From Verrucosispora sioxanthis (GTDB lineage: Bacteria; Actinomycetota; Actinomycetes; Mycobacteriales; Micromonosporaceae), in the NCBI RefSeq assembly GCF_010560025.1, contig NZ_SAIY01000008.1:236573-300572 (forward strand): DNA of 64,000 nt, written 5' to 3'. Positions 57,559 to 64,000 of the stretch are shown piece after piece (position 1 is the stretch's first letter; each line of letters starts with the position of its first letter). The notes under the pieces are model-generated. The model made no database searches, was not told where the DNA came from, and saw nothing but the letters and a program-made list of their open reading frames with translations. The translations under genes and the position numbers were made by a program.

Positions 57559-59796
57559 TCAGCTCCCGCGTACCTCTTCGGCGGCGGCGACCAGGTGCCG
57601 CAGGGACGCCTCGACCTCCGGATAGCCGCGCGTCTTCAGGCCGCAGTCCGGATTCACCCACAACCGGCGGGCCGGCACGGCCGCGACGGCCCGACGCAGC
57701 GCCTCGATCACCTCGTCGCGCGACGGCACCCGGGGCGAGTGGATGTCCCAGACGCCCGGGCCGACGCCCCGGCCGTAGCCGATCGCGGCCAGGTCGTCGA
57801 GCACCTCCATCTTGGACCGGGACGCCTCGATGCTGGTGACGTCCGCGTCGAGGGCGTCGATGGCGCCGATCACCTCGCCGAACTCGGAGTAGCACAGGTG
57901 GGTGTGAATCTGGGTGTCGTCGGCGACGCCGCTGGTGGCCAGGCGGAACGCCGCCACCGCCCAGTCCAGGTACGCCTGCTGGTCGGCCCTGCGCAGCGGC
58001 AGCGTCTCCCGTAGCGCTGGTTCGTCGACCTGGATGACCCGGATCCCGGCGGACTCCAGGTCGCGGCACTCGTCGCGCAGGGCCAGCGCGACCTGGTCGG
58101 CGGTGTCCGCGAGGGGCTGGTCGGTGCGGACGAACGACCAGGCCAGGATGGTTACCGGGCCGGTGAGCATGCCCTTGACCGGTTTGCTGGTCAGCGACTG
58201 CGCGTAGGTCGACCACTCGACGGTCATCGGGGCCCTGCGCGACACGTCGCCGTAGATGATCGGCGGGCGTACGCAGCGGGAGCCGTAGGACTGCACCCAG
58301 CCGTGACGCGTGGCGGCGAAGCCGTCGAGTTGCTCGCCGAAGTACTGCACCATGTCGTTGCGCTCCGGTTCCCCGTGCACGAGCACGTCCAGGCCCAGTC
58401 GTTCCTGCAACCGGATGACCTGCGCCACCTCCGCGCGGATCCGCGACGCGTAGCCGGCGTCGTCGAGGCTGCCGGCCCGGTGTGCGGCGCGGGCCCGGCG
58501 CAGCTCGGCGGTCTGCGGAAACGACCCGATCGTGGTGGTCGGCAACTCCGGCAGGCCCAGCCGTTGCTGCTGCCGGGCGGCCCAGGTGGGATAGTCGCCG
58601 CGCTGCCGGTCGGCCGGGCGCAGCGCGGCGGGGCGGCCGCGTACGTCGTCGTGACGCCAGTCGGCCGGGGTGGCCGGCAGGGGCGCGGGCAGCGCCGTGG
58701 TGCCGTCGCGCAGCGCCCGGCCGAGCAGGACGATCTCGTCGACCTTCTGCCGGGCGAACGCCAGCCGCTCGGACAGCCGGGGGTCGAGGTGTGTCTCGGC
58801 GGACAGGTCGACCGGCACGTGCAGCAGCGAGCAGGACGAGGAGACGGCGACGTGGTCGGCCAGTCCGGCGACCGTCGCGCCGGCCGCTACGGCGGCCCGC
58901 AGGTCGGTACGCCAGACGTTCCGACCGTCGACCAGGCCGGCGACGATGGTCTTGCCACCAAGTGGTCCGGCGGCGGCGAGACGGTGCAGGTTGCCCGCGC
59001 CGGCGACCAGGTCCAGGCCGACGGCGTCGACCGGGGTGTCCAGCAGGGCCGGCAGCGCGTCGCCGAGGTCGCCGAAGTATGTCGCCACGAAGATCCGCGG
59101 TCGGTGCGTGAGCTCACCGAGCCGGGTGTAGGCGCGGCCCAGGGCGTCGATCTCGGCTGGGCTGCGGTCGGCGGCGTAGGCGGGCTCGTCCAGTTGCACC
59201 CAGCCGACGCCCGCGTGCGCCAGCTCGGCGAGAATCCGGGCGTAGGCCTGGACCAGGTCGTCGAGCCGGGCGAACGGATCGACGCCCTTGGCCAGCAGCA
59301 GGAACGTGGCCGGTCCGACGAACACCGGCCGGGTGGTGATGCCCAGGCCGCGGGCTTCGGCGTACTCGTCCAGCGCCTTCGCCGGGTTGGCGGTGAAGAC
59401 GGTGTCCGGGGCGATCTCCGGCACCAGGTAGTGGTAGTTGGTGTCGAACCACTTCGTCAGTTCCAACGCCGGCTCGGCGTCGACACCACGTGCCATGGCG
59501 AAGTAGGTGTCCAGCGCGGACAGGCCCAGCCGGCTGAACCGGGTCGGGACCGCGCCCACAGCGACCGCCGTGTCGAGCATCTGGTCGTAGTAGGAGAAGG
59601 TGTTCGACGGGATCGCGTCGAGACGGGCGTCGCGCAGCGTCCGCCACACCTGCGCCCGCAGCCCAGCGGCGGTGCTGGCCAGAGCCTCGGCGTCGACGGT
59701 GCCGGCCCAGTACGCCTCGACGGCCTTCTTCAGTTCACGGTTCGCGCCGATGCGTGGGTAGCCGAGCACGGTGCTCTGCCCGAATGCGGTACTCAC
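57559..59796 (-). CDS. metE: Cobalamin-independent methionine synthase
   Basis: A 745-residue enzyme transferring a methyl group from 5-methyl-tetrahydropteroyl-triglutamate to homocysteine. N-terminal VLGYPRIGANRELKKAVEAY; C-terminal catalytic part with TTIGSFPQTAELR, WSFVRTD, IRVIQVDEPALRE and the zinc ligands in HTHLCYSEFGE and NPDCGLKTRG. GTG 59796 gives the usual family length; AAGGA lies about 8 nt upstream. Controlled by the cobalamin riboswitch directly upstream: with B12 present the cell would use the B12-dependent enzyme instead. Confidence 0.96.
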   Translation of the reverse strand: MSTAFGQSTVLGYPRIGANRELKKAVEAYWAGTVDAEALASTAAGLRAQVWRTLRDARLDAIPSNTFSYYDQMLDTAVAVGAVPTRFSRLGLSALDTYFAMARGVDAEPALELTKWFDTNYHYLVPEIAPDTVFTANPAKALDEYAEARGLGITTRPVFVGPATFLLLAKGVDPFARLDDLVQAYARILAELAHAGVGWVQLDEPAYAADRSPAEIDALGRAYTRLGELTHRPRIFVATYFGDLGDALPALLDTPVDAVGLDLVAGAGNLHRLAAAGPLGGKTIVAGLVDGRNVWRTDLRAAVAAGATVAGLADHVAVSSSCSLLHVPVDLSAETHLDPRLSERLAFARQKVDEIVLLGRALRDGTTALPAPLPATPADWRHDDVRGRPAALRPADRQRGDYPTWAARQQQRLGLPELPTTTIGSFPQTAELRRARAAHRAGSLDDAGYASRIRAEVAQVIRLQERLGLDVLVHGEPERNDMVQYFGEQLDGFAATRHGWVQSYGSRCVRPPIIYGDVSRRAPMTVEWSTYAQSLTSKPVKGMLTGPVTILAWSFVRTDQPLADTADQVALALRDECRDLESAGIRVIQVDEPALRETLPLRRADQQAYLDWAVAAFRLATSGVADDTQIHTHLCYSEFGEVIGAIDALDADVTSIEASRSKMEVLDDLAAIGYGRGVGPGVWDIHSPRVPSRDEVIEALRRAVAAVPARRLWVNPDCGLKTRGYPEVEASLRHLVAAAEEVRGS

Positions 59797-59888
59797 CAAG
59801 GGTTCCTTCCCTCGAAGTGTCCGGCGGACACGGGAGGGAAGACGGGTACGCCTCGGGTACCGGCTTCCGCCCTGGTCCTCCCACGGGA

Positions 59889-59911
59889 CCGCCGGCGACG
59901 CACGCCGGCGG
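59889..59911 (-). promoter_or_regulatory. Hairpin between riboswitch and metE
   Basis: A perfect 9-bp stem CCGCCGGCG / CGCCGGCGG with a 5-nt loop, 8 nt after the riboswitch P1 helix. It is the probable expression platform (terminator without T-tract, or a competitor structure). Confidence 0.6.
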
Positions 59912-59919
59912 CGTGCGCA

Positions 59920-60105
59920 GCACTGGCAGGTCTTCGGACTCGCGGGCATGACACCAGGTCGCCTACTGGCCGTCGCTTCCCAGACCTCACGGTCCAGTGC
60001 TTTGTTGACGGCGGTCGTTCCCACTCACCGCTGCGGGGCAGTCCCGGATTCGCACCGGGTTCCCTCTTGCGACGCCCCACCCACACGGGCGGGACGAACC
60101 AGCAC
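59920..60105 (-). ncRNA. Cobalamin riboswitch upstream of metE
   Basis: On the minus strand the order of conserved elements fits the B12 aptamer: P1 5' arm GTGCTGGT (60105-60098), AGAGGGAA, GGTGCGAATCCGGGAC, the core GCCCCGCAGCGG, then GCGAGTCCGAAGACCTGCC and the P1 3' arm GCCAGTGC (59927-59920), which pairs with the first arm using G-U wobbles. Length 186 nt. A B12 riboswitch before metE is known in actinobacteria such as mycobacteria. Confidence 0.93.
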
Positions 60106-60185
60106 CACCGGCCATCGTACGGGCCACACCGCCGGCTGGGCCCGGGGTGCCCGGCCTGCGGGACGGCGAGCAGGCCGAGGCCCGG

Positions 60186-60920
60186 CTAGCGTAGGTGCCG
60201 GGCGAAGAACCGGCCCGCGTCCTCCCCCGCGTACCAGGGCACACCCGTGTGTCCGCCCATGTTGGCGTGCAGCGTCTTCTCCGTGGAGCCGAAGGCGTCG
60301 AACAGCTCCAGCGCCGCCTGCCGGTCGTTGCCCTCGTCATCCCACTGCAACAGCACGTGCAGCGGAATGGTGACCTGCCGGGCCTGTTCGACGATGAGGC
60401 GCGGCACGAAACTTCCGGCGAAAAGCCCGGCGGCCACGATCCGGGGTTCGACCACCGCGAGCCGAATGCCGATCGAGATCACTCCCCCCGAGTACCCGAC
60501 AGGGCCGCCGACCTCGGGCAGCGACAGGAAGGCGTCCAGGGCAGCCTGCGATTCCGGCACGGCCCGGTCGACGAGCGGGAGGACGAGAGCGTCCACGATC
60601 TCGTCGCTCACCGCCTCGCCCGCCGCCAGCACCCGGTGCAGTTCGGCGCGGGCCCGCTCGGCAGCGGCCCAACGCGGCCGGTCACCGCTGCCGGGCAGCT
60701 CGATCGCGGCGGCGGCGAAACCATCCGCTGCGGCGCGCCGGGCCCGCGCCACCAAACGTGGGTACATCCGGCCCAGCCCGAGTGGCGGGTGACCGAGCAG
60801 GATCAGCGGGACCTGTGCTGTCGCGAACGCGGGTGTCCACAGGAAACCCGGGATGTCGCCGAGCGTGAACGCGCGCTCGAGAACGCCGTCGTCGAGGTGT
60901 CGTTCGGAGGTGAATCGCAT
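60186..60920 (-). CDS. Alpha/beta hydrolase
   Basis: A 244-residue hydrolase of the dienelactone-hydrolase-like group. Oxyanion region LILLGHPPLGLGR, nucleophile elbow GYSGG in GGPVGYSGGVIS, later acid region LLQWDDEGNDR and His in NMGGHTGVPWYAGED. ATG 60920 has AAAGG 7 nt upstream, but that site lies inside a hairpin (60927-60952). Substrate unknown. Confidence 0.82.
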   Translation of the reverse strand: MRFTSERHLDDGVLERAFTLGDIPGFLWTPAFATAQVPLILLGHPPLGLGRMYPRLVARARRAAADGFAAAAIELPGSGDRPRWAAAERARAELHRVLAAGEAVSDEIVDALVLPLVDRAVPESQAALDAFLSLPEVGGPVGYSGGVISIGIRLAVVEPRIVAAGLFAGSFVPRLIVEQARQVTIPLHVLLQWDDEGNDRQAALELFDAFGSTEKTLHANMGGHTGVPWYAGEDAGRFFARHLR

Positions 60921-60926
60921 GGTCGT

Positions 60927-60952
60927 GCCTTTCGGGAGTACGCATGAAAGGC
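60927..60952 (-). promoter_or_regulatory. Hairpin covering the hydrolase ribosome binding site
   Basis: A 7-bp perfect stem, GCCTTTC (60952-60946) with GAAAGGC (60933-60927), around a 12-nt loop. The 3' arm contains the AAAGG ribosome site of the hydrolase, so folding would block translation. Confidence 0.55.
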
Positions 60953-60965
60953 GCTCCCGGACGAC

Positions 60966-61016
60966 CTACCGCCCGACCGTGACCCCGCAGGGGAGCACCC
61001 ATGTCGAAACGTTCAC
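60966..61016 (-). CDS. Possible 16-residue leader peptide
   Basis: A short ORF, GTG 61016 to TAG, encoding MNVSTWVLPCGVTVGR. It has a near-perfect GAGGAGG ribosome site upstream, far better than that of the following gene, and ends 14 nt before the hairpin that masks the hydrolase ribosome site. A translating or stalling ribosome here could change that hairpin. Small, so chance cannot be ruled out. Confidence 0.45.
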   Translation of the reverse strand: MNVSTWVLPCGVTVGR

Positions 61017-61134
61017 GGGTACCACCTCCTCGGTCTCTCGCACGGCCTTGGACAAACTAGCAGCAGGCCGTCACGGTCCGCGACGGGTTTCCCGGGCCCC
61101 TTCCGCTCGCCCGCGCACTGTCGGCCGGTGAGGT

Positions 61135-62493
61135 TCACACCCCCAACCGGAACGCCTCGACATGCCGTTGGCGGGCTGGAACCCGCAGGGCGCGGAGGCT
61201 GCGCTGCACGGTGCTGGCCATCGCCGCGGGACCGCACAGGTAGACGTCGCGCTCGGCGATGTCGGGAACCAGGTCGCGCAGGCTCTCCGGGCTGAACGGC
61301 TGGCTGCCGTCGGCGGTGCGACCGGTCAGCAGATGCAGGCGGGCGCCCCTGGCCTCGGCCAGATCGCGCAGCTCACCGATCAGTACCGCGTCGGCGGTCG
61401 TGCGGGCCCGGTAGAGCACCACGACGTCTCCGGTCAGTTCCGGGTCCTCCAGCAGCGCCCGGATCGGAGTGATGCCGATACCACCGGCGATCAGCAGGGT
61501 GTTCTCCCGGGTACGGGCGGCGGTGGTGAGGGCACCGTACGGTCCCTCGGCGTAGACCCGGGTGCCGACCGGCAACTGCCGCAGCCCGGCGCTGGTGGTG
61601 CCGATCGCCTTCGCCGTCAGCCGCAGCGTGCGACCGTCGGGGGCCGCCGACAGCGACCACGGGTTGACCTGCCACCAGGAGTTGTGTCCCGGGAAGCGCC
61701 ACCAGAAGAACTGGCCGGGACGGGCGCGCAGCCGGTCGAGGCGGTGGCCGGCAACGTGGACGGACACGGCGTTGTCGGTCTCCGGCACCACCGCGACGAC
61801 CCGCAGCCGGTGTCGGACGTTGCGCACCAGCGGCACGACCAGGCGGTTGGTCAGCAACGAGCCGACCGCGAAGGCCCACAACCCCCACCAGTACGCCTTC
61901 GCGACGGCGCTGCCGGCGAACGAGGCGCCTTCGTAGATCTGGTGGATCACCGACAGCACGATCACCACGTAGACCACCAGGTGGATGGCGTGCCACGTCT
62001 CGTACGACATGCGGCGGCGGGCGATCCGTACCGAGGTGGACGCCAGCACGCCGATCAGGACTGCGGCGATCATGCCGAGTAGCACCGGCATCTGCCTGGC
62101 CAGGTTCGGGATCTCGGCGAAGAACGAGATCCGGTCGATCTGTGCGTAGCCGAGCAGCACGAACGTCGGGTGCAGCACGACCAGCCAGAAGATCGCGAAC
62201 CCGGTCCAGCGGTGCCAGTTGGTGAGCTTGTCCATGCCGATCCGCCGTTCCAGGAACGGCACCCGGCCGATCAGCAGCAGTTGCAGTGCCATCACGAAAG
62301 CCAGATGCAGGCCGAGGAAACGGCCGATCGCGGTCAGGGTGTTGGGCGTCGGCCGGCTCGGATGAGCGAACATGACCTGAAGGATCACCAGGTTGACCAG
62401 GACAAACGTCCAGAGCAGCAGGTACGCGGCCCGAGCCTGGCCGGTGCGGCGCACCGGGCCCGCCGCGGCGGCGGTGAATGTGGTCGTGGACAT
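61135..62493 (-). CDS. Ferric-reductase-like membrane flavoprotein
   Basis: A 452-residue protein with about six N-terminal membrane helices containing haem-ligand-type His residues (LGLHLAFVMALQLL, NWHRWTGFAIFWLVVLHPTF, ETWHAIHLVVYVVIVLSVIH) and a C-terminal FAD/NADPH reductase domain: PGQFFWWRF, NPWSLSAAP, AIGTTSAGLRQL, IAGGIGITPIRALL and VYLCGPAAM. It should move electrons from NAD(P)H across the membrane. ATG 62493 has AGGAAGG 6 nt upstream; an ATG at 62541 is a weaker alternative. Confidence 0.87.
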   Translation of the reverse strand: MSTTTFTAAAAGPVRRTGQARAAYLLLWTFVLVNLVILQVMFAHPSRPTPNTLTAIGRFLGLHLAFVMALQLLLIGRVPFLERRIGMDKLTNWHRWTGFAIFWLVVLHPTFVLLGYAQIDRISFFAEIPNLARQMPVLLGMIAAVLIGVLASTSVRIARRRMSYETWHAIHLVVYVVIVLSVIHQIYEGASFAGSAVAKAYWWGLWAFAVGSLLTNRLVVPLVRNVRHRLRVVAVVPETDNAVSVHVAGHRLDRLRARPGQFFWWRFPGHNSWWQVNPWSLSAAPDGRTLRLTAKAIGTTSAGLRQLPVGTRVYAEGPYGALTTAARTRENTLLIAGGIGITPIRALLEDPELTGDVVVLYRARTTADAVLIGELRDLAEARGARLHLLTGRTADGSQPFSPESLRDLVPDIAERDVYLCGPAAMASTVQRSLRALRVPARQRHVEAFRLGV

Positions 62494-62839
62494 CGTGAGC
62501 CTTCCTGAAGCGGTCCCGGTCGGGACGGCGTGAGATTTCATCGATTGCCCGGCAACACGGCGTGGTCGCCGGCACGCCGTCTCCGGCCGGTGAACCTCTC
62601 CGTCCGCCTCAGCGTGCCAGCGTCGGCGTGCGCCTGGAAGCTCGCGAAGCACGATCGCAACCTGCCCGATGCCGAGCCCGCGGGCGGCGAGGTCGCGGGG
62701 TGCCACCACGCCCTACCCCGCCGCCCGCGCCGCGACGTGCGACTTCCAGGAACGCAGGAAAGCCACCCAGGGGCATGGTCAACGAAGCCGCCGGTTGCGA
62801 AACTGCTTCAATCTGAGTCGGCGGGGACGGAGGCAAGAA
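62494..62839. other. 346-bp divergent intergenic region
   Basis: Lies between the start of the ferric-reductase-like gene and the first ABC ATPase gene, so it should hold both promoters. I see the two ribosome sites at its ends but no convincing -35/-10 pair, repeat or small gene. Confidence 0.5.
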
Positions 62840-63772
62840 ATGGTCAGCACACCGCTGTCCCTGCCGCAGTCGTCCGCGCGCGCCCCCGAGTTCGGCCGGG
62901 ACGCGCTCATCGTCTGCGAGAACCTGGTGCGGATCTACCAGACCGGTTCGGTCGAGGTGCAGGCACTGCAGGGACTGGACCTGGCCGTGGCCAGCGGTGA
63001 GCTGGTCGCCGTCGTCGGTGCCTCCGGATCGGGCAAGTCGACACTGCTCTCCATCCTGGCCGGCATCGACGCCCCCACCGCCGGGCGGGTCCGGGTCGAC
63101 CGGTGGAACCTGCTGACGATGTCCCGCGCGGATCGGGTGGAGTACCGGCGGCACACCGTCGGGTTCGTACGGCAGCAGACGGCGAGCAACCTGATCCCGT
63201 ACCTGACCGCGCGGGAGATGGTGGACCTGCCGATGACGGCGGCCCGTACCGCGAAGCGGGAGCGCCGGGAGCGCGCCGCCGAGCTGCTGGACAGCCTCGG
63301 TGTCGCCGACTGCGCCGATCGGCGCCCCGGGCAACTCTCCGGCGGGCAGCAGATGCGGGTCGCGATCGCGGTGGCGCTGGCCAACCGGCCGCGGATCCTG
63401 CTCGCCGACGAGCCGACCGGCGAGTTGGACGGTGCCACGTCCGCGGAGGTCTTCGGCGTACTCCGGGAGGTCAACCGCCGGTACGGCGTCACCATCGTGG
63501 TGGTGACGCACGATCCGGCGGTCAGCGGCCAGGTCGAACGGACCGTCGCGATCCGGGACGGACGCACCAGCAGCGAGGTGCTGCGCCGCACCACCACCAA
63601 CGCGCAGGGCGACACGCAGGTGATCGCCGAGGAGTACGCCGTGATGGACCGGGCCGGGCGTGTGCAGGTGCCCCGCGACTTCCGTCAGGCGCTGGCGCTG
63701 GCCCGGCGGGTCCGGCTGGCCCTGGAACCCGACCACATCACGATCCGCCCCGACTCGGAAGGCGACGAATGA
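62840..63772 (+). CDS. ABC transporter ATPase, MacB/LolD type
   Basis: A 310-residue ATPase. Walker A VGASGSGKSTLL, Q-loop FVRQQTASNLIP, signature LSGGQQMRVAIA, Walker B ILLADEPTGELDG and H-loop VVVTHDP. After the ATPase domain comes a ~75-residue tail (VMDRAGRVQVPRDFRQALAL) resembling an AbrB-like hairpin region, longer than in most LolD proteins. ATG 62840 has GGAGG 6 nt upstream. Coupled to a second ATPase gene; the permease probably lies beyond the right edge. Confidence 0.92.
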   Translation: MVSTPLSLPQSSARAPEFGRDALIVCENLVRIYQTGSVEVQALQGLDLAVASGELVAVVGASGSGKSTLLSILAGIDAPTAGRVRVDRWNLLTMSRADRVEYRRHTVGFVRQQTASNLIPYLTAREMVDLPMTAARTAKRERRERAAELLDSLGVADCADRRPGQLSGGQQMRVAIAVALANRPRILLADEPTGELDGATSAEVFGVLREVNRRYGVTIVVVTHDPAVSGQVERTVAIRDGRTSSEVLRRTTTNAQGDTQVIAEEYAVMDRAGRVQVPRDFRQALALARRVRLALEPDHITIRPDSEGDE

Positions 63773-64000
63773 GCAGCGAGCCGCTGCTGCGCGTGCGCGA
63801 CGTGCACCGGCGCTTCCGCACCGGGCCGACCGTCGTACACGCCCTGCGCGGCGTGTCGTTCGACGTGGCCGCCGGCTCCATGGTGGCGCTCGTCGGCCGC
63901 TCCGGCTCGGGCAAGACCACCCTGCTCAACACCGTCGGCGGCCTCGATCGCCCGGACGCCGGCACCGTGCACGTCGACGGCACCGACGTCACCGCCCTCG
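63769..64000 (+). CDS. ABC transporter ATPase, second copy (cut by window edge)
   Basis: The first 77 residues of a second LolD/MacB-type ATPase: LLRVRDVHRRFRTGPTVVHA, LRGVSFDVAAGSMVALVG and Walker A GRSGSGKTTLL. ATG 63769 overlaps the preceding stop (ATGA). Two adjacent ATPases of this type usually serve one large FtsX-like permease. Confidence 0.9.
   Translation, partial: MSSEPLLRVRDVHRRFRTGPTVVHALRGVSFDVAAGSMVALVGRSGSGKTTLLNTVGGLDRPDAGTVHVDGTDVTAL

Noticed and set aside
1..64000. tRNA or rRNA genes, CRISPR arrays, insertion sequences
   Set aside because: I looked for repeats, transposase motifs and tRNA-like cloverleaf ends by eye and found none convincing.

Overview
The window is very GC-rich DNA with frequent GTG starts, GTGA/ATGA-coupled operons and typical actinomycete families (MbtH, an LmbU-type regulator, DrrAB-like exporters, a BTAD-type activator). 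A filamentous actinomycete, probably from the Micromonosporaceae, fits best; the genus is an inference. The left part is a nonribosomal peptide biosynthetic gene cluster that runs off the left edge.

Layout. (1) 1-20427, minus strand: one long operon in the order MbtH - PaiB-like FMN protein - LmbU-family regulator - free-standing adenylation domain - free-standing carrier protein - FAD oxidoreductase - NRPS B (C-A-T-E-C-A-T) - NRPS A (C-A-T-E-C-A-T, cut by the edge). No thioesterase is seen, so the assembly line probably continues to the left. Three of the four module A domains share nearly the same substrate-pocket residues, and both first modules epimerise, so the peptide should carry a repeated and partly D-configured residue. 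(2) 20805-25337, plus strand: two ATPase/permease export pairs, closed by a strong bidirectional terminator. (3) 25437-28827, minus: Na+/H+ antiporter and a two-component system. (4) 28902-37744: an aromatic-acid island with a tyrosine-ammonia-lyase-type MIO enzyme, a duplicated FOXRED2-like flavoprotein on both strands, an FMN alpha-hydroxyacid oxidase, an atypical membrane-anchored P450 and an AMP-forming acid ligase, arranged around a palindromic divergent promoter region. I do not recognise this combination as a described pathway. (5) 37802-47986: LysE exporter, a broken MarR gene, small unknown genes, a FAD monooxygenase/MarR pair with an AT-rich operator, a DsbA-like protein, an SGNH esterase, a Gfo/Idh/MocA-ThuA pair and a saccharopine-dehydrogenase-like protein. 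(6) 48.3-51.4 kb: a large MalT/BTAD-type activator split by several frameshifts. (7) 51492-54506: two related secreted Cys-repeat proteins and an unknown protein. (8) 54535-62493: lactate-utilisation genes lutABC, metE under a cobalamin riboswitch, an alpha/beta hydrolase with a probable leader peptide and a hairpin over its ribosome binding site, and a ferric-reductase-like membrane flavoprotein. (9) 62840-64000, plus: two MacB/LolD-type ABC ATPases, the second cut by the right edge.

How it may work together (inference): the LmbU-like protein activates the NRPS operon; the A-carrier-FAD trio modifies one amino acid before assembly; MbtH supports the A domains; the DrrAB-like systems export the product. 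The tyrosine-lyase island could supply a coumaroyl-type acyl unit to this peptide or make a separate metabolite. From about 38 kb onward the content looks like general chromosome, with two decayed regulator genes.
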